Source: Caldicellulosiruptor acetigenus
GTDB lineage: Bacteria > Bacillota > Thermoanaerobacteria > Caldicellulosiruptorales > Caldicellulosiruptoraceae
Assembly: GCF_026914305.1 (NCBI RefSeq)
Contig: NZ_CP113866.1
Location: forward strand, 1,243,501-1,307,500
Length of the DNA stretch: 64,000 nucleotides
Direction of reading: 5' to 3'
The notes beneath the pieces were generated by a model, which was given only the letters and a program-made list of their open reading frames with translations, was not told where the DNA came from and ran no database searches. Of this stretch, positions 20,641-31,022 are shown piece by piece; the first letter of the stretch is position 1; each line of letters starts with the position of its first letter. Position numbers and translations under genes: made by a program.

Positions 20641-20699
20641 TAGGGGGTTGCAAACAATAAGAGAAAACCAAAAGCTTTTTATGCAACCCCCTATTGTTT
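20641..20699. terminator. Bidirectional terminator between ackA and dfx
   Basis: A 12-bp perfect stem (20641-20652 with 20682-20693) around a 29-nt AT-rich loop, between two convergent genes. The long loop is less usual for an intrinsic terminator. Confidence 0.65.
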
Positions 20700-20700
20700 G

Positions 20701-21078
20701 TTATTCTTTTTTCCACAATCCGTGTAAATTGCAGTATTCATACGCCACTACATTCTCGGCCGAAACCTCAAACAATGCTTTTGGTTCATCGCCTGGTTTT
20801 AAATATTTTCTGTAGACTTTATCGTCAGCAATGAGCTCTATCCACATGATGTAGTGTTTTTCTTCCATTGGATGAGCAACTTCACCTACTTTGACCAAGA
20901 TGCCCTCTTCTGTCTTTTCGATAACAGGAACATGCTTTTCTAAACTTGCATCAACTGTGTTAGCTTCAAGCAGCGTCATAGGTTGTCCACAACATACAAG
21001 CTGGCCACCACCTGCATACAAAACCTCTACTATGTTTCCACAGACTTCACATTTGTATACATTTCCTCTTTTAATCAT
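20701..21078 (-). CDS. dfx: Desulfoferrodoxin (superoxide reductase)
   Basis: Reduces superoxide to peroxide without making oxygen, typical of anaerobes. 125 aa. N-terminal desulforedoxin domain with four iron ligands C10, C13, C29, C30; C-terminal neelaredoxin domain whose active-site ligands H49, H69, H75, C116 and H119 are all present. GGGAGG precedes the ATG on the minus strand. Single-gene unit, convergent with ackA and divergent from valS. Confidence 0.96.
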   Translation of the reverse strand: MIKRGNVYKCEVCGNIVEVLYAGGGQLVCCGQPMTLLEANTVDASLEKHVPVIEKTEEGILVKVGEVAHPMEEKHYIMWIELIADDKVYRKYLKPGDEPKALFEVSAENVVAYEYCNLHGLWKKE

Positions 21079-21161
21079 CGATTAAACCCTCCCTTGTAAA
21101 AATTAATTTTTTCAATTACAATTACTTTATACCCACTAAATTAACATTCCTAACACAAAGT

Positions 21162-21190
21162 TTGAAACAAAATTAAAATTGAAATAATAT
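21162..21190 (+). promoter_or_regulatory. Possible valS promoter
   Basis: TTGAAA (21162-21167), 17-base spacer, TAATAT (21185-21190). The -10 matches at four of six positions. The leader is too short for a T-box. Confidence 0.4.
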
Positions 21191-21228
21191 AAAAAATGAA
21201 ATAAAAACATTTTAAGGAGGATGTGAAA

Positions 21229-23853
21229 GTGCAAAAAGTATATAATCCGAAAGAGGTAGAAGACAGGCTCTACAAAATGTGGCTTGATAAAAAGTATTTC
21301 CATGCAAAGATTGATTATTCAAAAAAACCTTTTACGATTGTTATTCCACCTCCAAACATAACTGGGCAGCTACATATGGGCCATGCACTGAACAATACCA
21401 TCCAAGATATTCTTATTAGGTTTAAAAGAATGCAAGGATACTGTACTCTTTGGCTCCCTGGTACTGACCATGCAAGCATTGCAACCGAAGCAAAGATTGT
21501 TGAGAAGATGAAAGAAGAAGGATTGACAAAAGAGATGATAGGACGAGAAAAATTTTTAGAGCGTGCCTGGGAGTGGAAGAGAGTATACGGCGGCAGGATT
21601 ATTGAACAGCTCAAAAAACTTGGTGCATCTTGCGACTGGGACAGAGAAAGGTTCACAATGGACGAAGGACTTTCAAATGCTGTAAAAGAAGTCTTTGTGA
21701 GACTATATGAAAAAGGTCTTATATATAAAGGCGAGAGGATGATAAACTGGTGTCCAACTTGTCATACCACCATTTCTGATGCTGAAGTGGAGTATGAAGA
21801 GAAAAAAGGAAAGCTCTATTATATAAAGTATCCAGCAAAGGATAATTCATATCACGTAGTTGTTGCTACAACAAGACCTGAAACAATGCTTGGTGATACT
21901 GCTGTTGCAGTAAACCCAAATGACCAAAGATACAAGCATTTGATTGGGAAGACAGTGGTGCTCCCTCTTGTGAATAGGGAAATACCAATAATTGCAGATG
22001 ATTATGTTGATATGGAATTTGGAACAGGTGTTGTAAAGATAACTCCTGCCCATGACCCAAACGACTTTGAGATTGGGCAAAGACACAACCTTCCAATGGT
22101 CCAGGTGATAGACACAAAAGGGTATATGAACGAAAATGCAGGAAAATATGCAGGGCAGGAAAGATATGAGGCAAGAAAGAATATTGTAAAAGACTTAAAA
22201 GAGCTTGGTCTTCTTGTGAAAGAAGAGGACTATACACACAATGTGGGACACTGTTATAGATGTTCAACTGTAATAGAGCCGCTTGTCTCAAAACAGTGGT
22301 TTGTCAAAATGAAACCTTTAGCAGAGCCTGCAATAAGAGTTGTAAAGGAAGGGAAGATTAAATTTATACCTGAAAGATTTGAAAAGATATACTTTAACTG
22401 GATGGAGAATATAAAAGACTGGTGTATTTCAAGACAGCTGTGGTGGGGGCACAGAATTCCTGCTTATTACTGCCGTGACTGTGAAAATATGATGGTGAGC
22501 AGAGAAGAAGTAAAGGTATGTTCAAAGTGCGATTCTTCCAACGTGTACCAGGATGAAGATACGCTTGACACTTGGTTTTCGTCTGCTCTGTGGCCATTTT
22601 CTACGCTTGGCTGGCCAGAGGAGACAGAAGACCTGAAGTACTTCTACCCAACAGATGTTTTAGTAACTGCATATGATATCATTTTCTTCTGGGTTGCAAG
22701 GATGATTTTTTCTGGTTTAGAGCATATGGGTAAAGAACCTTTTAAGTATGTTTTGATACACGGTATTGTAAGAGATGCTCAGGGCAGAAAAATGAGCAAA
22801 TCATTGGGTAACGGGATAGACCCGCTTGAGGTAATAGAAAAGTACGGTGCTGATGCTCTTAGATTTACCCTTGTCACTGGTATATCACCTGGCAATGACA
22901 CAAGATTTCATATGGAAAAGGTTGAAGCTAATAGAAACTTTGCAAACAAGATTTGGAATGCTGCAAGGTTTGTGCTCATGAACCTTGACATTGACACAAG
23001 TTTTAAACCTGATGAAAGTAAGTTTACATTTACCGAAAGATGGATTTTGTCTAGACTCGACACACTCATCAGAGAAGTTACAGAAAACCTTGAAAAGTTC
23101 GAGATTGGAATTGCTGCTCAAAAACTTTATGATTTTATATGGGACGAGTTCTGTGACTGGTATATTGAGATGTCAAAACCTACACTTTATAACAAGGAAG
23201 CAAGTAACAATAAAGAGGTACAGTATGTACTTTTGACAGTTCTTACAGATATATTAAAGCTTTTGCATCCGTTTATGCCATTTGTAACAGAAGAAATTTA
23301 TTTGAACCTTCCGCACGTTGAAGAGAGTCTTGTGATAGCAACCTGGCCAAAACCAAGAGGATATCAATTTACTGAAGACATTCAAATGGTTGAAAAACTC
23401 ATAGAGCTTATAAGAAGTCTTAGAAATTTAAGGTTAGAGAGGAATATCAAGCCTGATATCAAGCCTAAGGTATATATAAAGACTGACGACCTTTCAATGG
23501 CAAATCAATTGAGCTTATGGGAGATTTACGTCAAAAGACTTGCAAATTTTGACCAGGTGATAATCTCAAATGAGGTTCCAGAAGATAGCGTAGCTTTGGT
23601 ACTGTCATGGGGAGTTGCGTATGTGAAATTGAAAGAAATAGTTGATGTTCAAGCAGAGCTTAAAAGACTGCTTGACGAAAAGGAAAGACTTTTAAAAGAG
23701 GTTGAGAGATCTGAGAAACTGCTGAGCAATCAAAACTTTTTACAAAAAGCACCTGAAAAGGTTGTAAATGAAGAAAAAGAAAAGTACGAAAGGTACAAGC
23801 AGATGCTGCTTTCAGTTGTACAGCAGATAGAAAGATTAGAAAGTCTCAGGTGA
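21229..23853 (+). CDS. valS: Valyl-tRNA synthetase
   Basis: Class I aminoacyl-tRNA synthetase charging tRNA-Val, about 874 aa. HIGH motif as HMGH near residue 45, a CP1 editing domain ([20 protein letters not shown]), WGH tail of the core, KMSKS near residue 522 ([11 protein letters not shown]), anticodon-binding domain, and a C-terminal coiled coil ([19 protein letters not shown]) typical of ValS. I prefer GTG 21229 because AAGGAGG lies 8 bases upstream; GTG 21223 is too close to it. The stop overlaps the folC start. Confidence 0.97.
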   Translation: MQKVYNPKEVEDRLYKMWLDKKYFHAKIDYSKKPFTIVIPPPNITGQLHMGHALNNTIQDILIRFKRMQGYCTLWLPGTDHASIATEAKIVEKMKEEGLTKEMIGREKFLERAWEWKRVYGGRIIEQLKKLGASCDWDRERFTMDEGLSNAVKEVFVRLYEKGLIYKGERMINWCPTCHTTISDAEVEYEEKKGKLYYIKYPAKDNSYHVVVATTRPETMLGDTAVAVNPNDQRYKHLIGKTVVLPLVNREIPIIADDYVDMEFGTGVVKITPAHDPNDFEIGQRHNLPMVQVIDTKGYMNENAGKYAGQERYEARKNIVKDLKELGLLVKEEDYTHNVGHCYRCSTVIEPLVSKQWFVKMKPLAEPAIRVVKEGKIKFIPERFEKIYFNWMENIKDWCISRQLWWGHRIPAYYCRDCENMMVSREEVKVCSKCDSSNVYQDEDTLDTWFSSALWPFSTLGWPEETEDLKYFYPTDVLVTAYDIIFFWVARMIFSGLEHMGKEPFKYVLIHGIVRDAQGRKMSKSLGNGIDPLEVIEKYGADALRFTLVTGISPGNDTRFHMEKVEANRNFANKIWNAARFVLMNLDIDTSFKPDESKFTFTERWILSRLDTLIREVTENLEKFEIGIAAQKLYDFIWDEFCDWYIEMSKPTLYNKEASNNKEVQYVLLTVLTDILKLLHPFMPFVTEEIYLNLPHVEESLVIATWPKPRGYQFTEDIQMVEKLIELIRSLRNLRLERNIKPDIKPKVYIKTDDLSMANQLSLWEIYVKRLANFDQVIISNEVPEDSVALVLSWGVAYVKLKEIVDVQAELKRLLDEKERLLKEVERSEKLLSNQNFLQKAPEKVVNEEKEKYERYKQMLLSVVQQIERLESLR

Positions 23854-25166
23854 TGTTAAAGATGCCCATGACTTATGAACAGGCTTTAGATTTTATTCAT
23901 TCAACCTATAAATTTGGTACAAAGCTTGGTCTTCAGAATATAACAAAACTTCTTGAGTTTATGGGAAATCCTCAAAAAGGGTTAAAGGTTATTCACGTTG
24001 CGGGCACGAATGGGAAAGGTTCCACATGTGCTTTTATAAATCAGATGTTAATTGAAGCGGGCTTTAGGGTGGGGCTTTACACCTCACCCTTTCTTGAATC
24101 TTTTAATGAGAGGATAAAACTGAATAATCAACCGATAGACAGTGAAGAACTTGCCAGTATTACAGAGTTTGTTAAAGAAAAAATTGAAGAGATGTTGAGA
24201 CAAGGTTTTTCACATCCCACAGAGTTTGAGGTTGTAACTGCCATTGGTTTTGAGTTTTTTAAAAGAAAAAATGTAGACTTTGTAGTACTTGAGGTTGGGC
24301 TTGGTGGAAGATTTGATGCAACAAATGTAATAGAAAACCCAGAGCTTTGCATAATTACATCCATTGGTTTTGACCATATGGACATTTTGGGCTTTTCTAT
24401 TGAAAAGATTGCTTTTGAGAAGGCAGGAATAATAAAGCAAAATAGCAAAGTAATACTGGCACTTCAGCGATATAAAGAGGTAAAAGAGGTCATCTCGAAA
24501 GTGTGTAAGGAGCAAAATGCTCAGCTAATTGAGGTAGAAGGAAATTATCATGTATTGAAAAATACTCTGGACGGGATTATTTTTGATTGTGTAACTCCAA
24601 GAGGAATTTATAAAAACCTTGAGATTAAGCTACTTGGCACACATCAGATAGAAAATGCTCTCAGCTGTATCTATGCGTATGAATGTTTGCAAGAAAAGTA
24701 TGATATAAAAATCGAAGCGTTAGTAAAAGGACTTTTGAATGCACGATGGAACGGTCGGTTTGAAGTTTTGATAAATGCACCTTTGGTTATATTAGATGGT
24801 GCGCACAATGTTGATGGGATGAAGGTGCTTGCAGAAAACTGCAAAACGTACTTGAATGGTAAGAAGATTGTGGCTGTTGTGGGCATTTTAAAGGACAAAG
24901 AGTATGAGAAAATGATTTCTTTGATAAAGAGCGTGGCGCAAAGGGTTATCTTTACTCTTGTTCCTTATCAAAAGCGGGCTTTTTCAGAAGAAGAAGCTCT
25001 TGATGTTTCAAAGAGGTTTGGACTTGAGTTTATAGCAGATTTTAAAGATGCAATTAGATATGCATTAAGTGTGTGTGAAGAAGATGGTGCAGTTATAATT
25101 TGTGGTTCTTTATATCTTGTGGGGGCAGCGAGAAGTTTTCTCAAAAGCATGTTCGATGTGTTGTAA
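23853..25166 (+). CDS. folC: Folylpolyglutamate synthase / dihydrofolate synthase
   Basis: Mur-ligase-family enzyme that adds glutamate to dihydropteroate or folates. About 437 aa. P-loop HVAGTNGKGSTCAF near residue 52, GLYTSPFLESFNERI, ATNVIENPELCIITSIGFDHMDILG and LDGAHNVDGM, all family motifs. ATG 23853 overlaps the valS stop by one base (TGATG); valS-folC is a common Firmicute pair. Confidence 0.95.
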   Translation: MLKMPMTYEQALDFIHSTYKFGTKLGLQNITKLLEFMGNPQKGLKVIHVAGTNGKGSTCAFINQMLIEAGFRVGLYTSPFLESFNERIKLNNQPIDSEELASITEFVKEKIEEMLRQGFSHPTEFEVVTAIGFEFFKRKNVDFVVLEVGLGGRFDATNVIENPELCIITSIGFDHMDILGFSIEKIAFEKAGIIKQNSKVILALQRYKEVKEVISKVCKEQNAQLIEVEGNYHVLKNTLDGIIFDCVTPRGIYKNLEIKLLGTHQIENALSCIYAYECLQEKYDIKIEALVKGLLNARWNGRFEVLINAPLVILDGAHNVDGMKVLAENCKTYLNGKKIVAVVGILKDKEYEKMISLIKSVAQRVIFTLVPYQKRAFSEEEALDVSKRFGLEFIADFKDAIRYALSVCEEDGAVIICGSLYLVGAARSFLKSMFDVL

Positions 25167-25229
25167 TTATACAGCAATTGGTATAAAATATTATACGAAG
25201 AAAATTAAAAGAAAGAGGTGTTGTAAAAA

Positions 25230-25883
25230 ATGAAACTTTTTATTGATACTGCAAATGTGAATGAGATAAGAGAAGCTCATTCATGGGGAATAATTTGTGG
25301 TGTCACCACAAATCCTTCTTTGATTGCGAAAGAGGGCAGAGATTTCAAAGAAGTGGTCAATGAGATTTGTTCTATTGTAGATGGCCCAATCTCTGCAGAG
25401 GTAATTTCTCTTAAAGCAGAAGGGATGATTGAGGAAGCAAGAGATTTAGCTAAGATTCATAAAAATATAGTTATTAAAATTCCAATGACTGCAGAAGGGC
25501 TCAAAGCTGTGTCAGTTCTTTCAAAAGAAGGTATTAAGACAAATGTTACTCTCATCTTCTCAGCAGCTCAGGCACTTTTAGCAGCAAAAGCTGGTGCAAC
25601 TTATGTATCACCATTTGTGGGAAGACTTGATGATATTGGGCAAAATGGTATAGAGCTTATAAAGGAGATTGTACAAATATTCAAGAACTATCCTGATATT
25701 AAAACAGAGATAATTGCGGCAAGTATAAGACATCCTATACATGTCATTGAGGCTGCAAAAGCAGGTGCTCATATAGCCACAGTACCATTTAAGGTTTTAG
25801 AGCAGATGACAAAACATGCTCTGACTGATGTTGGTATCGAAAGATTCTTAAAAGACTGGGAAAAGGTACCTAAGAAGAGTTAA
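25230..25883 (+). CDS. tal: Transaldolase (short, fructose-6-phosphate aldolase-like)
   Basis: Moves a dihydroxyacetone unit between sugar phosphates in the pentose phosphate pathway. 217 aa, the short TalC/MipB subfamily. Starts [16 protein letters not shown], with [13 protein letters not shown], the Schiff-base lysine in VIKIPMT, and [29 protein letters not shown]. Whether it acts as transaldolase or as fructose-6-phosphate aldolase cannot be told from sequence. AAAGAGGTG precedes the ATG. Terminated by a strong hairpin. Confidence 0.92.
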
Positions 25884-25884
25884 G

Positions 25885-25916
25885 GCAACCCTGAAAGAAG
25901 GGTTGCTGTTTTTTTA
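25885..25916 (+). terminator. Intrinsic terminator after transaldolase
   Basis: An 8-bp stem (25885-25892 with 25899-25906) followed by a T-rich run with one G. Confidence 0.88.
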
Positions 25917-25938
25917 AATTTTTGACTGGAGGGGAAAG

Positions 25939-26733
25939 ATGGGATTTGTAAAAGAGAATATAAATGGGATAGAGATATTTAGAATAAGTGAATTTGAAGA
26001 TTATGGTATAGAGGGTTTTTTCACAACACGGCAAGGTTGTGGACATGATAATTTTAATCTGAGCTATAAATGGGCAGAACGAAAAGAGGATATAGACAAA
26101 AACTTTCGCATTCTTTTTGAAGCTTTGCAAATAGACTACAGAAATATTTTCTATGCAAAACAGGTGCATAAAAATGATATAATAATTGTAGAAAGAGGGT
26201 TTGATTTTTTTGAATATAATCAAGAGGCAGAGGCTGACGGACTTGTAACAAATGTCCCTGGAATTACACTTATAACAATGCATGCAGATTGTATTCCTGT
26301 TTATATTGTTGATACAAAGACAAGAGTAATTTCTCTGATTCATTCTGGTTGGAGAGGGACCTTGAAACATATAACTCAAAATGCTCTTGCGATTCTGAAG
26401 AAAAAATTTTCATCTTCAGCTGAAGACTTACTTGTTGCAATTGGTCCAGGAATATGTAGAAGACATTTTGAGGTGGGCAAAGATGTCTACGAGATGTTTT
26501 TGAGAGAATTTGGAGATGAGGTTTGTTTGGAGTCTAAAGAGAGTTTTTTTATCGATTTGAAAAAAGCAATAATGATTGACTTGAAAAAGAATGGTATTGA
26601 GAGCTGTCAGATAATATCCTGCGATATGTGCACATATGAAGATGCAGACCTATTCTTTTCGTACAGAAGAGACCTAAACAGACCAGAGAAATTGGGAAGT
26701 ATGGTGGCAATCTTGAGGATGGTGAGAAGGTAA
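25939..26733 (+). CDS. PgeF/YlmD-family polyphenol oxidase-like protein
   Basis: Laccase-domain (DUF152, LACC1-like) protein of 264 aa; relatives act on purine nucleosides or repair misincorporated residues in peptidoglycan. Visible: EGFFTTRQGCGHDNFNLSY, VTMHADC-type TMHADCIPVY, HSGWRGTLKHI and AIGPGICRRHFEVG, covering the conserved His and Cys metal-site residues. GGAGGGG precedes the ATG. The stop abuts the following response regulator, so the three genes are probably cotranscribed. Confidence 0.85.
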   Translation: MGFVKENINGIEIFRISEFEDYGIEGFFTTRQGCGHDNFNLSYKWAERKEDIDKNFRILFEALQIDYRNIFYAKQVHKNDIIIVERGFDFFEYNQEAEADGLVTNVPGITLITMHADCIPVYIVDTKTRVISLIHSGWRGTLKHITQNALAILKKKFSSSAEDLLVAIGPGICRRHFEVGKDVYEMFLREFGDEVCLESKESFFIDLKKAIMIDLKKNGIESCQIISCDMCTYEDADLFFSYRRDLNRPEKLGSMVAILRMVRR

Positions 26734-27432
26734 ATGAAGAATATTTTAATAGTTGATGATGAGCAGCATATTCTTGAGCTTCTTAAATTTAATCTTAGAA
26801 AAGAAGGATATAATACATTTGAAGCAGATAGTGGCGTACTGGCACTGGAGATTTTGAAGCATAACAAAGTTGACCTTGTCATACTTGATATTATGATGAG
26901 TGACAAGGATGGATATGAAGTTTTAAAAGAGATTCGATTCAATAGAGATACAAAAAATCTTCCGGTGATATTGCTGTCTGCGAAATCTGAAGAAATTGAT
27001 AAGATACTTGGGCTTGAGCTTGGTGCAGATGACTATATAACAAAGCCTTTTAGTGTAAAAGAGCTGGTTGTAAGAGTGAAGGCACTTTTGAGAAGAGTAG
27101 AAAGTTTAAAGCCTGAGGTTGAAGATAAGGTCAAGTTTGGAGATGTAGAAGTAGATTTTTCAAAAAGAACTGTCAAGAAAAATAATCAGGATGTATCTCT
27201 TTCGTTCAAAGAGTTTGAGCTTTTGAAGCTTCTTATCGAAAATAAAGGCAGGGTGTTGGACAGAGACTTTATTTTGCAAAGGGTATGGGGATACGAGTTT
27301 GATGGAGATACACGAACGGTTGATGTACACATAAGGTTTTTGAGGAGAAAACTTGAGGACGATGAGAAAAATCCGCGTTACATAGAAACCGTCAGGGGCG
27401 TAGGTTACAGGTTTAATGAAAGGTCTGAGTAA
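26734..27432 (+). CDS. OmpR-family response regulator, PhoB/PhoP-like
   Basis: DNA-binding response regulator, 232 aa. Receiver domain with acidic pocket DDE (8-10), phospho-acceptor D52 (LDIMM) and lysine in ITKPFSVKEL; C-terminal winged helix with RVWGYEFDGDTRTVDVHIRFLRRKLE. Starts on the base after the previous stop. Paired with the kinase three bases later and next to phosphate-transport genes, so PhoP/PhoB of the phosphate system is the best reading; the assignment rests partly on context. Confidence 0.88.
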   Translation: MKNILIVDDEQHILELLKFNLRKEGYNTFEADSGVLALEILKHNKVDLVILDIMMSDKDGYEVLKEIRFNRDTKNLPVILLSAKSEEIDKILGLELGADDYITKPFSVKELVVRVKALLRRVESLKPEVEDKVKFGDVEVDFSKRTVKKNNQDVSLSFKEFELLKLLIENKGRVLDRDFILQRVWGYEFDGDTRTVDVHIRFLRRKLEDDEKNPRYIETVRGVGYRFNERSE

Positions 27433-27435
27433 AGC

Positions 27436-29163
27436 ATGAGGTCAAAGCTTTTTGGTTATACCATATTAGTTGTGGTGGTCATTACACTTCTTCAAGGAAT
27501 TCTTTCTTATGAGGCTTATAAAAATATATATATAGACGAAAACAAAAGATGGCTTGTTGCTAAAATAAATGAAGTGGAGAAGTACATTTGGTCTTTTGAC
27601 ATTGAAAAGCTAAAAGAAATCTATGACAAGGGGTATTTTAGAGTAACCATTGTAAGTGGTAATGGAATTGTTCTTTACGACTCTGAAGCAGATGTAAAGA
27701 AAATGGAAAATCACTTAAAAAGACCAGAGATTGCAAATGCTAATAAAGTTTTTGGAAAAGTAGAGTTTTCAATAAGAAAAAGTAAAACATTGGGACATTA
27801 CTTTTTGTATGCAGCCAAAAAGGTTAAAATTCACGATACATCAATGTTTATAAGAGTTTCAGTTCCTCTTGACAAAGTTGACACAATCTTAAAAAAGGTT
27901 TTATTAAATACTCTAAAATTTGCAGTGATGTGTATTTTTCTGGGTATAGCATTGGCAATAGGAATCTCATCTGTTTTATATCAGCCGTTAAAAGGGCTGA
28001 TTTCGCTTATTTCAGAAGGACTTGAAAAGTTTAGCATTCAAGATGTGAAAAGTCCAAAAGATTTGAAGTGGCTTAGTCTTAGCTTTTCAAAGATGTATCA
28101 ACTTTTAGAGGAAAAGATAAACGAATCTAACGTATTGAGAAAAAGACTCACTTCTCTTTTAGACTCATTAGACATTGGTATAATCTTTTTTGATGTGAAT
28201 AAAAGAATACTCATGTTCAACAGGGGAGCAGAAAACATTTTAGAGACAAACCTCAAGGTTGGATTTAGTTTGCTTGAGTGCGCCCGAGTATATGAACTTT
28301 TCGAGTTTCTTTTCCAGCAGGATATAAATGAAAAAGAGCTGGAAGTTAGCATCAGTAATAAAACAAAATTTTTAAAAGTAAGCAAGAAGAGAATTTCATA
28401 TGAAGACAATAAAGAAGGGGTACTTTTTATACTAAGTGATATTACCTTTTTGAAAAAGTTAGAAAGAATTCGGTCTGACTTTGTGGCTAATGTGTCGCAT
28501 GAACTCAAAACACCACTTACTTCAATAAAGGGTTTTGTAGAAACACTTAAAGATGGTGCGATTGATGATAAAGATGTTGCCATTAAGTTTCTCAACATTA
28601 TTGAGGTTGAGGTAGAAAGGCTTGTGAGACTCATCAATGACCTTCTCTATCTTTCGGAAATAGAGAATGCGGCAATGCCCATTTTAGAAGAAAAAGTGGT
28701 GGTTAAAGAAGTTATGCTTGAGAGCATTGAACTTTTAAAAATAAAAGCTGAGAAGAAGAATATTCAACTTGATGTAAAGGTCCAAGAGGGTCTTGAGATG
28801 AACATATATCGCGATTGGCTAAAGCAGATTTTTATAAATCTAATAGATAACGCAATTGTGTATAACAAAGAAAATGGGAAAGTATGGGTGACAGTGGAGA
28901 AATCAGATAGCACAGTAACTATAAAAGTTAAGGATACAGGAATTGGAATTCCTGAAAAAGAAATTGAGAGAATATTTGAAAGATTTTACAGAGTGGATAA
29001 GGGAAGGTCAAGAAAGCTTGGAGGCACAGGCTTGGGTCTTTCTATTGTAAAGCACATAGTAGAGCTTTATGGAGGAAAAGTTTGGGTTGAAAGCCAGGAA
29101 GGTATAGGCAGTGAGTTTACGGTAACAATTCCAATTGTAAAAAAGGCTGACCCACATCAATAG
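27436..29163 (+). CDS. Sensor histidine kinase, PhoR-like
   Basis: Membrane sensor kinase, 575 aa. First membrane helix at about residues 6-25, extracellular region to about 150, second helix about 155-180, a HAMP-like linker, a PAS domain around 235-335 (LDSLDIGIIFFDVNKRILMFN), dimerisation domain with phospho-acceptor H355 (NVSHELKTPLTS), and ATPase motifs DNAIVYN and GTGLGLSIV. This is the usual PhoR architecture. It partners the response regulator upstream. Confidence 0.88.
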   Translation: MRSKLFGYTILVVVVITLLQGILSYEAYKNIYIDENKRWLVAKINEVEKYIWSFDIEKLKEIYDKGYFRVTIVSGNGIVLYDSEADVKKMENHLKRPEIANANKVFGKVEFSIRKSKTLGHYFLYAAKKVKIHDTSMFIRVSVPLDKVDTILKKVLLNTLKFAVMCIFLGIALAIGISSVLYQPLKGLISLISEGLEKFSIQDVKSPKDLKWLSLSFSKMYQLLEEKINESNVLRKRLTSLLDSLDIGIIFFDVNKRILMFNRGAENILETNLKVGFSLLECARVYELFEFLFQQDINEKELEVSISNKTKFLKVSKKRISYEDNKEGVLFILSDITFLKKLERIRSDFVANVSHELKTPLTSIKGFVETLKDGAIDDKDVAIKFLNIIEVEVERLVRLINDLLYLSEIENAAMPILEEKVVVKEVMLESIELLKIKAEKKNIQLDVKVQEGLEMNIYRDWLKQIFINLIDNAIVYNKENGKVWVTVEKSDSTVTIKVKDTGIGIPEKEIERIFERFYRVDKGRSRKLGGTGLGLSIVKHIVELYGGKVWVESQEGIGSEFTVTIPIVKKADPHQ

Positions 29164-29176
29164 GCCAGCCTTTTTT
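29139..29176. terminator. Bidirectional terminator at the phoR-like/pit junction
   Basis: An 11-bp stem of A6-GGCTG (29139-29149) with CAGCC-T6 (29166-29176), so each strand ends in a T run. It overlaps the kinase stop codon. Confidence 0.8.
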
Positions 29177-29180
29177 ATAG

Positions 29181-30180
29181 CTATGCTATCCAATTGATTA
29201 AAATAGAAATGATAGCTCCCAAAATAGCACACATTGGGATTGTCAAAACCCATGCAATAACAATATTTCTTGCAACCCCCCATCTAACAGCTGAAAACTT
29301 TTTACATGCACCTACCCCCATAATAGAGGACGAGATGACATGAGTGGTGGAAACTGGTGCACCAATATGAGTTGCAAACTGGATTGTTAGTGCTGCGCCG
29401 GTTTCTGCTGCAAAGCCGTTTATTGGTGCAAGTTTTATTATCTTTATTCCCATTGTTTTAATTATTCGCCAGCCGCCTACTGATGTACCCAAAGCCATGG
29501 CAAGAGCACAGGCAAATTTTACCCAGTCAGGCACAACAAACTCATTTAAGATTCCACTTCCTACCAGCGCCATGGTTATTATTCCCATGGATTTTTGAGC
29601 GTCGTTTGAACCATGACTATATGCCATCCACATTGCAGAGAGTATTTGGAGCTTTGAGAAATATCTATGTAATTATAGTTGGATGTACTTTAGCAAACAC
29701 TATGTAAAGAATCATCATAAATAGATATCCAAATACAAAACCTAAGATAGGGGAGACAATCAAAGGAAGAACAATCTTTTTGACAAACCCTATCCAATTT
29801 ATATCGGCAAGTGATTTTGTGGCGGCAATTGCAGCACCCACAAGACCACCAATTATTGCATGTGACGAGGAAGAAGGTATTCCCCACCACCATGTAATCA
29901 AGTCCCACACAATTGCTGCAATTACAGCCGCAAGCACAAGGTTTTGTGTAACAAATCTCGGGTCAACTATTCCATGGCCAATTGTCTTTGCAACCTCTGT
30001 GTTTATCATCGCACCAAAGAAGTTAAATACTGCTGACATAAATATGGCAGTGCGCGGTGCTAACACTCTTGTTGAAACTGATGTTGCAATAGCATTTGCT
30101 GTGTCATGAAAACCGTTTATAAAATCAAAAGTCAGGGCTAAAATGATTATTAAAAGTAAATTAAGTGGTATGTTATGCAT
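29181..30180 (-). pseudogene. pit: PiT-family inorganic phosphate transporter, frameshifted
   Basis: Low-affinity phosphate permease interrupted by a frameshift. The N-terminal frame (30180 to a TAG at 29665-29667) holds the first family repeat (FDFINGFHDTANAIATSVSTRV) and membrane helices; the C-terminal frame, in +1, reads H-R-Y-F-S-K-L-Q-I-L-S-A-M and continues with the second repeat YSHGSNDAQKSMGI to a stop at 29181. Joined they give about 330 aa, the normal length, with no residues missing. One extra base around 29668-29672 explains it. It may be a real mutation or a sequence error. The start overlaps the stop of the DUF47 gene. Confidence 0.85.
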
Positions 30181-30799
30181 TTTTTGTCACAACCCCTTCT
30201 ATTACATTTGCTACATCTTCGCACGCATCAAGCGTGTCTTCCAAAAAGCCAAAAATTTCTTTCCAAATGATTACTTCAATAGGCTTGTCCCTATTTTCGG
30301 CAAAAAGTTTTTTGATTGCGTTTCTGTACACAATGTCGCCCTCATCTTCAATTCTATTTACTTCTATTATTTTTTCTTTTATGAGTTTGGTATTTTTTAA
30401 ATCCTTTAAGTTTTCCACAACTCCTTTTAATTCTTTTGTGCAGTTTATGATCATCTCCGATAAGATCTTTGCCTCAGGCTTGACGGTGTCTACATTATAG
30501 ATTTCAAACCTATGCGCAACTGTTTCGAGCGAATCGACAATGTTGTCAATCTCTTTGATTATTGCAAACAAATCTTCTCTGTCAAGAGGTGTGATAAAAG
30601 TTTTGTTGAGAAGTTCAATCACTTGGTGGGTAATATCATCCCCTTTGTTTTCAGCTTTTTCAAGCTTTGAGATGAGCTCTTGCATATTTGAAAGGTTATT
30701 GAGGAGTTGATTTAACATCACTGCTGATTGATAAGCATTTTCAACAGCGTTCTCCAATAAAACAAAAAACTGATTTTCTTTTGGAATTATACTCCACAT
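30173..30799 (-). CDS. DUF47 PhoU-like Pit accessory protein
   Basis: All-helical protein of 208 aa, related to PhoU and regularly encoded beside Pit transporters, where it is thought to control phosphate uptake. Visible: LEKAENKGDDITHQVIELLNKTF and the metal-binding-type repeat INRIEDEGDIVYRNAIKKLF, two E-x-x-G-D/E segments typical of the family. It is the promoter-proximal gene and overlaps the pit start by 8 bases. Divergent from pstB. Confidence 0.88.
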   Translation of the reverse strand: MWSIIPKENQFFVLLENAVENAYQSAVMLNQLLNNLSNMQELISKLEKAENKGDDITHQVIELLNKTFITPLDREDLFAIIKEIDNIVDSLETVAHRFEIYNVDTVKPEAKILSEMIINCTKELKGVVENLKDLKNTKLIKEKIIEVNRIEDEGDIVYRNAIKKLFAENRDKPIEVIIWKEIFGFLEDTLDACEDVANVIEGVVTKNA

Positions 30800-30924
30800 A
30801 TTTCACGACCCCTTCTTTGTAGAATTTTTGTCACAAAGACCATTTTAATAAAAGAGATTTTTATTTATCAATCCTGCGAATTTTATAAAAAGTTTTACAT
30901 CACACAAAGAATATTATATAATAT

Positions 30925-30976
30925 TTAACACAGTTTTAACATACATTAAACAAGAATTTAATGTTGGAGTTATAAA
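30925..30976 (+). promoter_or_regulatory. Pho box and -10 element upstream of pstB
   Basis: Four hexamers exactly 11 bases apart: TTAACA (30925), TTAACA (30936), TAAACA (30947), TTAATG (30958), then TATAAA (30971-30976) seven bases later and no -35. This is the layout of Bacillus PhoP-activated promoters. The likely regulator is the response regulator at 26734. Confidence 0.65.
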
Positions 30977-31022
30977 ATATATAAGTTGTAGCTATCAAAA
31001 AGTAGGGAGAGGTTGCTTCAAG

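Noticed and set aside
29655..29685. Programmed +1 frameshift in the Pit gene.
   Set aside because: There is no slippery codon of the prfB type and no Shine-Dalgarno-like stimulator before the TAG; a mutation or sequence error is simpler.
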